A stretch of DNA of 64,000 nt from Bacteroidales bacterium WCE2004. GTDB lineage: Bacteria > Bacteroidota > Bacteroidia > Bacteroidales > UBA932. The position numbers and the translations under genes were made by a program. The stretch spans positions 477,144 through 541,143 of the forward strand of contig FUZR01000001.1 of NCBI GenBank assembly GCA_900167895.1, written 5' to 3'. Below are positions 59,042-64,000 of the stretch, in pieces; within the stretch, counting starts at the first letter, position 1; each line of letters starts with the position of its first letter. The notes under the pieces were generated by a model, which saw only the letters and a program-made list of their open reading frames with translations, had not been told where the DNA came from and ran no database searches.

Positions 59042-60292
59042 TTATTCGATGCCGTTCTTGATCGTCTCGACGATGTAGCGGACGTCCTCGTCGGACACAT
59101 ACGGCCCGGCAGGCAGGCACATGCCCACCTTGAAGATGGCCTCCGAGACGCCGTTCACATACGCGGGGCAATCCCGGTACACCGGCTGCCTGTGCATCGG
59201 CTTCCAGACGGGGCGCGCCTCGACGCCTGCGGCGTCCAGCCAGACGCGCATCGCCTCCACGTTGTCGTTGGGCTGGCAGTCCGTGACGGCCGACGACGCC
59301 GCGTGGATCACGCCGGCGGCGCCGCCCACGGCGCCCTGCACGATGGTCTTGTAGGCATTCTCCTGCCCCTTCACCCGCAGCGCGGGATCCAGCGTGAGGG
59401 TGCAGAGCCAGAAGTTCGAGTCAAACTCGCCGGACGAAGGCTGCGCGTGCACCTGCACGCCCGGCACGCCCGCCAGCAGCTCCTCATAGAGCTTCTGGAC
59501 GTGCCTGTGGTGCGCCAGATGGTCGCCCAGGACCGTCATCTGCCCGCGGCCGATGCCGGCGCAGATGTTGGACATGCGGTAGTTGTAGCCGATCTTCTCG
59601 TGCTGGTAGTACGGATAGCTCTCGCGGTACTGCGTCGCGTACATCATGATTTCCCGCCAGGACTCCTCGTCCGGCGTGATGAGCGCGCCGCCGCCGGAAG
59701 TCGTGATCATCTTGTTGCCGTTGAACGACAGCACGCCATAGCGGCCGAAAGTGCCGAGCACCTGCCCCTTGTAGCGCGAGCCGAAGCCCTCGGCGGCGTC
59801 CTCGACGACCGGGATGCCGTACCTGTCGGCAATCTCCATGATCCTGTCGATCCGATACGGCATGCCGTACAGCGCCACGGGCACGATCGCCTTCGGCGTC
59901 TTGCCCGTCTTGGCGATCCGGTCCTTGATGGCCTCTTCCAGCAGCGCCGGATCCATGTTCCAGGTGTCCGGCTCGGAGTCCACGAACACGGGGGTGGCGC
60001 CCAGATACGTGACCGGATGCGAGCTTGCGCAGAATGTGAACGACTGCACCAGCACCTCGTCGCCCGGGCCCACGCCGCAGCCGATCAGGCCCAGGTGAAC
60101 CGCGGCCGTGCCGGCCGACAGCGCCACCACGCGCTTGTTCTCTCCCACAAACTCCTCCAGATCCTTCTCAAACCCGTTCACATTCGGTCCCAGGGGCACG
60201 ACCCAGTTCGTGTCAAACGCCTCCTGGATGTATTTCTGCTCAAGTCCCGCCTCGCTCATGTGTGCGAGGCATAAATATATACGCTTGTTCAT
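59042..60292 (-). CDS. DegT/DnrJ/EryC1/StrS sugar aminotransferase
   Basis: A 416-residue PLP enzyme that aminates 4-keto or 3-keto nucleotide sugars. Seen: ALSAGTAAVHLGL (PLP phosphate site), VVEDAAEGFGSRYKG (PLP-ring Asp), SFNGNKMITTSGGG (PLP lysine) and YNYRMSNICAGIGRGQ. The PglE/WbpE group (UDP-4-amino sugar formation) is the best fit, and would use the product of the CapD-like dehydratase at 12673-14595 and feed the PglC-like transferase at 61896. Subgroup is inferred from context. Confidence 0.92.
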   Translation of the reverse strand: MNKRIYLCLAHMSEAGLEQKYIQEAFDTNWVVPLGPNVNGFEKDLEEFVGENKRVVALSAGTAAVHLGLIGCGVGPGDEVLVQSFTFCASSHPVTYLGATPVFVDSEPDTWNMDPALLEEAIKDRIAKTGKTPKAIVPVALYGMPYRIDRIMEIADRYGIPVVEDAAEGFGSRYKGQVLGTFGRYGVLSFNGNKMITTSGGGALITPDEESWREIMMYATQYRESYPYYQHEKIGYNYRMSNICAGIGRGQMTVLGDHLAHHRHVQKLYEELLAGVPGVQVHAQPSSGEFDSNFWLCTLTLDPALRVKGQENAYKTIVQGAVGGAAGVIHAASSAVTDCQPNDNVEAMRVWLDAAGVEARPVWKPMHRQPVYRDCPAYVNGVSEAIFKVGMCLPAGPYVSDEDVRYIVETIKNGIE

Positions 60293-60416
60293 CTTTTTAG
60301 TAATTACTACTCAAAATAGTCATACATCAGTATAAACCGCTCGCTCACTCGTTCCACGATTAAAGGATCCTTCTCGGCGACGGTTGCGCGAAGCATAATA
60401 TATACCCTACCTGACG

Positions 60417-60443
60417 GGAGAGATAGTGTTTAAACATCTCTCC
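60417..60443. other. Hairpin between small gene and aminotransferase
   Basis: GGAGAGAT (60417-60424) pairs with ATCTCTCC (60436-60443), loop of 11. It follows the small gene on the minus strand and has no T-run, so it may be a weak terminator or processing site. The rest of 60293-60495 shows no gene. Confidence 0.45.
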
Positions 60444-60495
60444 GCCATAATAAGCATTAATCAGAATTGGAATGAAGAAAACGAGAAATCTTCCA

Positions 60496-60747
60496 TCATC
60501 GGATCAGATAAGAATAAGCATCAATCCGCTGACGGGCACGCTCCTCATCCGGGACCGGGACAAAGCCCGTCCCCCGGCGTATAGCGCGTTTGTCGGACGC
60601 GGACAGCTTGTCATACCCGGCGAGCCGGATCACTGTCTTAGACTGCTTATTCCCATTCTGCACGGAGGAGACACAAGCAGTAGAGATCCGGATCTCTTTA
60701 ACCTGGTCCGAATCCATCTTTGTCTTGTTCTTTTTAATGAAGATCAT
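60496..60747 (-). CDS. Small hypothetical protein
   Basis: An 83-residue basic protein starting at the ATG at 60747 (MIFIKKNKTKMDSDQVKEIR). It has no signal peptide or transmembrane segment. I do not recognise a family. Support for it being real: a strong consensus promoter (TTTGC, 19 bp, TATATTTG) lies 42 bp upstream in the same direction, and codon use is plausible. An overlapping frame on the plus strand (60472-60762) lacks such a promoter. It lies inside the glycan locus between the nucleotidyltransferase and aminotransferase genes. Confidence 0.5.
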   Translation of the reverse strand: MIFIKKNKTKMDSDQVKEIRISTACVSSVQNGNKQSKTVIRLAGYDKLSASDKRAIRRGTGFVPVPDEERARQRIDAYSYLIR

Positions 60748-60788
60748 AGTCGACAATTTTAATTAACCATGTCTCACTCCTGTATCCG

Positions 60789-60820
60789 CAAATATACTTT
60801 ATCGGAACTGAAAAAGCAAA
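60789..60820 (-). promoter_or_regulatory. Consensus Bacteroidetes promoter for the small gene
   Basis: On the minus strand TTTGC (60820-60816), 19 bp, then TATATTTG (60796-60789). Both elements and the spacing match the Bacteroides σ-ABfr consensus. It is the best promoter match in the window and could also drive the aminotransferase and MBL genes beyond the small gene. Confidence 0.75.
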
Positions 60821-60826
60821 CGCACG

Positions 60827-61909
60827 TTATTTCAATACAAATTTCGTGATAAAAGCTCTGCTCTTGTGGCAGAAATGGAAGAAGGCTTCGCCGGGGACGA
60901 GGGTGGACAGGCGCAGCAGGTGCCAGGTGCCGTCCGCGACCTTCGCGGCGCGGCCGTGGCGGCGGAACCGCTGCCGGCTGCTGTGCCGGCCGAAATTCCC
61001 CCCGTCCAGGATGTCGTGCGCCAACAGGCGCCCCGCCCCGGCGGACGGCGGGACCGGCAGGAACTCGTCCTCGAGCCCGAGGATCTCCCGTTCGACCCAC
61101 ATCAGCGCGCGGGCCAGGCGCAGCAGGCCGAGCCGGCGCCAAGTGCGCCGCACGGCCGCCTGCTGCGCCGCGCCCGCGCCCCCCAGCTCCCGCAGCACGT
61201 AGAAATAATCCACAATCTGCCGCAGGCCGATCCCCTCGTCGATGAGGTGGATCAGGATATGTCCCAGCTGATAGACCGCATTGAACGCGGCCGTCGGCAC
61301 CGCCACATCCGCGTCCGTGCCCGGCAGCCGCACCTTGTGCGCCATCTGCGCAGCCTTATTCTCCTCCAGCCACCGCCGGAGGCGTCTGTTCCGCCACGGG
61401 CAGTACAGCTTCAGCGGCGTGTCGTGCACGTCCACCTCCACGTCCTCGAAGACCGGGAACTTGATGTGCTTGATCCCCTCCTTCGCGTCCGGGAACTGCT
61501 TCTTCACATATTCCCGCAGGGCCGCCCCGTCCGCGTCCACCCACACGTCGATGTCGCCGGACATCCGCAGCGCCGGGTCGGGATACAGCCGCGCATTCCC
61601 CTGTCCTTTCAGGATACAGCACGCCATCCCGTCCGCCCGCAGCCGCTCCGTCAGCTCCACGGCGCGCCGGTTCAGCACGGCATTCCGCGCGCGGATCGCC
61701 GACTCCGTGGCATACCACTCCAGCAGCAGCTCCTTCGGCGGAAGCTCCCCCTCAAACCGCGTGGGGCTGCAGAGCCCCACGAGCGCCTGTTTCCGGGCAA
61801 ATTTATAAAGCCCCACCCAGTCCCGGACCTCCGGCCTGGGCGAAGTCGGATGCAGCACGAACCGCAGCCACCGCAGCCGCCCGTCCTGCAGATAATCAGT
61901 TCGTCCCAT
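60827..61909 (-). CDS. Uncharacterised nucleotidyltransferase-family protein (NTP_transf_5)
   Basis: A 360-residue protein. The nucleotidyltransferase signature is CCILKGQGNARLYPDPALRM followed by SGDIDVWVD (LKG...YPDP..R..GDID), then VEVDVHDTP with a third acidic residue; such proteins occur in Bacteroidetes capsule loci with unknown substrate. The C-terminal half is helical and basic. The start is uncertain: the ATG at 61909 overlaps the upstream gene by 14 bp, and one at 61954 would overlap it by 59 bp. Probably part of the glycan pathway, by location. Confidence 0.78.
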   Translation of the reverse strand: MGRTDYLQDGRLRWLRFVLHPTSPRPEVRDWVGLYKFARKQALVGLCSPTRFEGELPPKELLLEWYATESAIRARNAVLNRRAVELTERLRADGMACCILKGQGNARLYPDPALRMSGDIDVWVDADGAALREYVKKQFPDAKEGIKHIKFPVFEDVEVDVHDTPLKLYCPWRNRRLRRWLEENKAAQMAHKVRLPGTDADVAVPTAAFNAVYQLGHILIHLIDEGIGLRQIVDYFYVLRELGGAGAAQQAAVRRTWRRLGLLRLARALMWVEREILGLEDEFLPVPPSAGAGRLLAHDILDGGNFGRHSSRQRFRRHGRAAKVADGTWHLLRLSTLVPGEAFFHFCHKSRAFITKFVLK

Positions 61910-62504
61910 CGAAATAATCCCGAGTCGGACGGCCCTCAGCACTGATTCCTTCACGCCTAAACACCTTGAGGATCGTCATGAAGAAGATCTTCACGTCCAG
62001 CCAGAACGTCAGGTGGTCGACGTAGTACACGTCATACTCGAACTGCTTCGTGAACGTGATCGCATTCCGTCCGTTCACCTGCGCCCACCCGCTGATGCCG
62101 GGCCGCACTTCGTGCCGCCGCATCTGCTCGGGCGAATACAGCGGCAGATACATCGGCAGCAGCGGCCGCGGCCCGATGAACGACATGTCCCCCTTGAGGA
62201 TATTGATCAGCTGCGGCAGCTCGTCGATCGACAGGCTCCGGACAATCTTGCCCACCGGCGTGATCCGGAACTCGTCCAGGAGCAGATTCCCATCCGCATC
62301 CTTCTCATCCGTCATCGTCTTGAACTTGATCACCTTGTATATCTTGCCACCCTTCCCGGGCCGCTCCTGCGTGAAGAACGCCCCCGCGCCCTTGTTGGCA
62401 AAGTGCAGGAAGATGGCCACAATCACGATCAACCACCCCACCAGCACCAGCCCGATCACCGCGCCGATAATACTTAAAACTCTCTTGAAAAAATGTTTAT
62501 ACAT
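61896..62504 (-). CDS. Sugar-phosphate transferase, PglC-like monotopic PGT
   Basis: A 202-residue membrane enzyme that moves a sugar phosphate from a UDP sugar to undecaprenyl phosphate, the first membrane step of glycan assembly. N-terminal reentrant/TM helix (about 8-35), FFTQERPGKGGKIYKVIKFK, SLSIDELPQLINILKGDMSF (catalytic Asp-Glu), GPRPLLPMYLPLYS and RHEVRPGISGWAQVNGRN are diagnostic of the bacterial sugar transferase family. Size matches the minimal PglC type, without the WbaP extension. It overlaps the next gene by 14 bp. Confidence 0.95.
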   Translation of the reverse strand: MYKHFFKRVLSIIGAVIGLVLVGWLIVIVAIFLHFANKGAGAFFTQERPGKGGKIYKVIKFKTMTDEKDADGNLLLDEFRITPVGKIVRSLSIDELPQLINILKGDMSFIGPRPLLPMYLPLYSPEQMRRHEVRPGISGWAQVNGRNAITFTKQFEYDVYYVDHLTFWLDVKIFFMTILKVFRREGISAEGRPTRDYFDGTN

Positions 62505-62542
62505 ACGATTCTACGCATTACTACTTATTTCGTAATGAACTA

Positions 62543-63955
62543 CTACTTCTTCTTTAAATTAAACTTGCAATTAGTGAATACATTCGTAGCCTTGCTAAAA
62601 TGGCCGATGGCACTGTCTTCATCTTCACCAAACTCACAATTCACGAACTCCATGTGTTTGGAATAATACTGTGCCTCTCCATTTTTTTTGTACAGAAATG
62701 GGATATAACAATTCTCAAACCGCATCCAATAGGTAGCGCGAATCTTCACCTGAGAAGTAAAACGGCAATTCTTAATAGTCGTCGCCAACTTTCCATATCC
62801 AGGAACAGTATTCATTGAAGAGGCCAAATCAAAGAAGTTGTTTTCAAAGACACAATTCTCCATCACCACATCACGATTACCGATCACCGGGAAAGACGCC
62901 ACCTCGTCCGCTTCAAAATCAATAGCACTTTTGGGAGCAGTTCCTTTAACCTCATCCGTACCACAGCCTTCAAAATAGCACCCAGTAATCCTCACATTTC
63001 TAGCGCCAATAACGACTCCGTTTCTTCTGGCCCTTAAAATTCTTACATTTTGAATTGTGAGATTAGACGCCCAGCGGGAATTCTTTTCATGTGGATAATA
63101 CGACCCGGAATAATAAATACAATCCCCAAATGCATCGGATACCGTTATATCCTTAAAGGAGAAATCATTACAGCGAAGGCAACAGAAAACATGTCCCCAC
63201 TCTCCGAAATAATTCTTACCAAGAAATGGAGAATCATACCGATGCCAATCATTATCACCCGCAATAGTTCCAACACCATCGACTATCACTTTCTCCTTGC
63301 CATACTCCCAAAAAACAAAATATGCTCCCTGATTAGTCGGAAGCATTTTCAACGTGTTATTGACAGTCAGATGAGTATTAGATGGTATGGTAAAGATTCT
63401 AAGATAAGCGTACTCGTCATTATTGAGCTCAGAGTAATTGCGTTTTTTCTTGCCATCAACCATCTTGAATGATAGAAGATTTGCCAAATCCGTTCGCCCT
63501 TTATATGGCAATTCAAAATAATAGGTCCGTTTTTCTTCAAAGAAGATATGACACGGAATCTCATCATTCGAGAACGCCAAGATATTATGGATGATTTGGT
63601 TAGAGGCAAAATCTTCCGCATCATTAAAGGCAAACCAACCATCGTGAACTTCGGGAACGTCCCAAGTTCCGGAGATCTTGATATCAAGGCCGAAAACGGG
63701 TTGACTTCCTTTAACAGAAACTTTCGAATTCGACCCGCGCAGTTCTCCGTGATCAACACTCCCACCAGAGAAAACCAGTGTGAGACCGTCCGGAACCACG
63801 ACAGTATTCCCAAGCAAAGTATAATCACTGTTTATGACAAATGAATTCCGGGCAGAATTCAACATTTCCTGCGTCAAGACGCCATCAATACGCCCCAGAG
63901 CAAATAAAAAAGCAGGGGCCAGCATTAATGCACAAGCAATGATTAACTTTTTCAT
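62543..63955 (-). CDS. Exported right-handed β-helix protein
   Basis: A 470-residue exported protein (signal peptide MKKLIIACALMLAPAFLFA). Repeated short units with N/V/I spacing (LTIQNVRILRARRNGVVIGA, VRITGCYFEGCG, VVMENCVFENNFF) indicate a parallel β-helix, as in pectate lyases, polysaccharide epimerases and phage tailspikes. No catalytic site could be assigned. The N-terminal part (LTLVFSGGSVDHGELRGSNS) is a β-helix cap typical of Bacteroidetes relatives. The gene is more AT-rich than its neighbours. Beside a PglC-like transferase it may modify or degrade the glycan made by this locus. Confidence 0.78.
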   Translation of the reverse strand: MKKLIIACALMLAPAFLFALGRIDGVLTQEMLNSARNSFVINSDYTLLGNTVVVPDGLTLVFSGGSVDHGELRGSNSKVSVKGSQPVFGLDIKISGTWDVPEVHDGWFAFNDAEDFASNQIIHNILAFSNDEIPCHIFFEEKRTYYFELPYKGRTDLANLLSFKMVDGKKKRNYSELNNDEYAYLRIFTIPSNTHLTVNNTLKMLPTNQGAYFVFWEYGKEKVIVDGVGTIAGDNDWHRYDSPFLGKNYFGEWGHVFCCLRCNDFSFKDITVSDAFGDCIYYSGSYYPHEKNSRWASNLTIQNVRILRARRNGVVIGARNVRITGCYFEGCGTDEVKGTAPKSAIDFEADEVASFPVIGNRDVVMENCVFENNFFDLASSMNTVPGYGKLATTIKNCRFTSQVKIRATYWMRFENCYIPFLYKKNGEAQYYSKHMEFVNCEFGEDEDSAIGHFSKATNVFTNCKFNLKKK

Positions 63956-63965
63956 ATTCTGCGAA

Positions 63966-64000
63966 TTAAACCTTCTTAAAATGATTCACCGGCTCCACCT
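63966..64000 (-). CDS. C-terminal fragment of a gene cut by the window edge
   Basis: The last codons read VEPVNHFKKV then TAA (63968-63966), 10 bp before the β-helix gene start. The protein-like sequence and tight spacing suggest an operon partner. Too short to identify. Confidence 0.4.
   Translation of the reverse strand, partial: VEPVNHFKKV

Noticed and set aside
60472..60762. 96-residue plus-strand ORF over the small protein
   Set aside because: The minus-strand frame has a consensus promoter and more plausible composition; the plus frame has neither.

Overview
The window looks like chromosome from a high-GC member of the Bacteroidales. The evidence is Bacteroidetes-type promoters (TTTGC about 19 bp upstream of TAnnTTTG) before many genes, fimbrillin-like lipoproteins, DUF3575, DUF3857, DUF5689, BACON and TonB-receptor genes, and no obvious Shine-Dalgarno sites. 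Genus is not determined; an Alistipes-like or Cryptobacteroides-like lineage is a guess from GC and gene content. No rRNA, tRNA or CRISPR array was seen.

Layout. 1-4934 (-): a TPR protein, an MBL hydrolase and one or two DUF3857 secreted proteins. 4970-5851 (+): an M28 peptidase homologue lacking most metal ligands. 5852-6567: non-coding, with a structured dispersed element (copy A). 6568-11701 (+): an MsbA-type exporter, a VanZ-like protein and a large secreted amidase-like protein. 11698-16520 (-): nucleotide-sugar enzymes (UDP-glucuronate epimerase type, CapD/WbpM type, RmlB) and a PAP2 phosphatase. 16590-18135 (+): RNase HI and PdxA.

18193-38985 (-) is the most striking region: twelve consecutive reading frames, all secreted or outer-membrane. 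They encode three DNA/RNA non-specific (ββα-metal) nucleases, an endonuclease/exonuclease/phosphatase-family nuclease, a TonB-dependent receptor, OB-fold-like and DUF5689 proteins, fimbrillin-like lipoproteins, a DUF3575 outer-membrane protein and an M6 metalloprotease. One nuclease is fused to a fimbrillin-like lipoprotein. A second has the same layout but is cut by one in-frame TGA. I propose a surface system that captures, cuts and imports extracellular nucleic acid, partly displayed on fimbria-like scaffolds. There is no SusD, so it is not a classical polysaccharide utilisation locus.

39053-41235 (-): trpS and recA. 41236-42157: non-coding, with element copy B, inverted relative to A. 42158-46122 (+): rlmN, a patatin/surface-antigen protein and recX. 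46320-47249 (-): a HUH (Y1/RAYT-like) transposase whose flanks share a motif with elements A and B. 47408-50778: a helix-hairpin-helix protein carrying an in-frame palindromic insertion, then rsmI, tdk and a XerD-type recombinase. 51002-56752 is an accessory island: an AT-rich HD plus GHKL-ATPase protein, a SLATT two-TM protein and an AT-rich polysaccharide-deacetylase lipoprotein. 57091-64000 (-): purT, then a polysaccharide/glycan locus (MBL hydrolase, DegT aminotransferase, small protein, nucleotidyltransferase, PglC-like sugar transferase, β-helix protein).

All functional calls come from reading motifs by eye; no database search was run.
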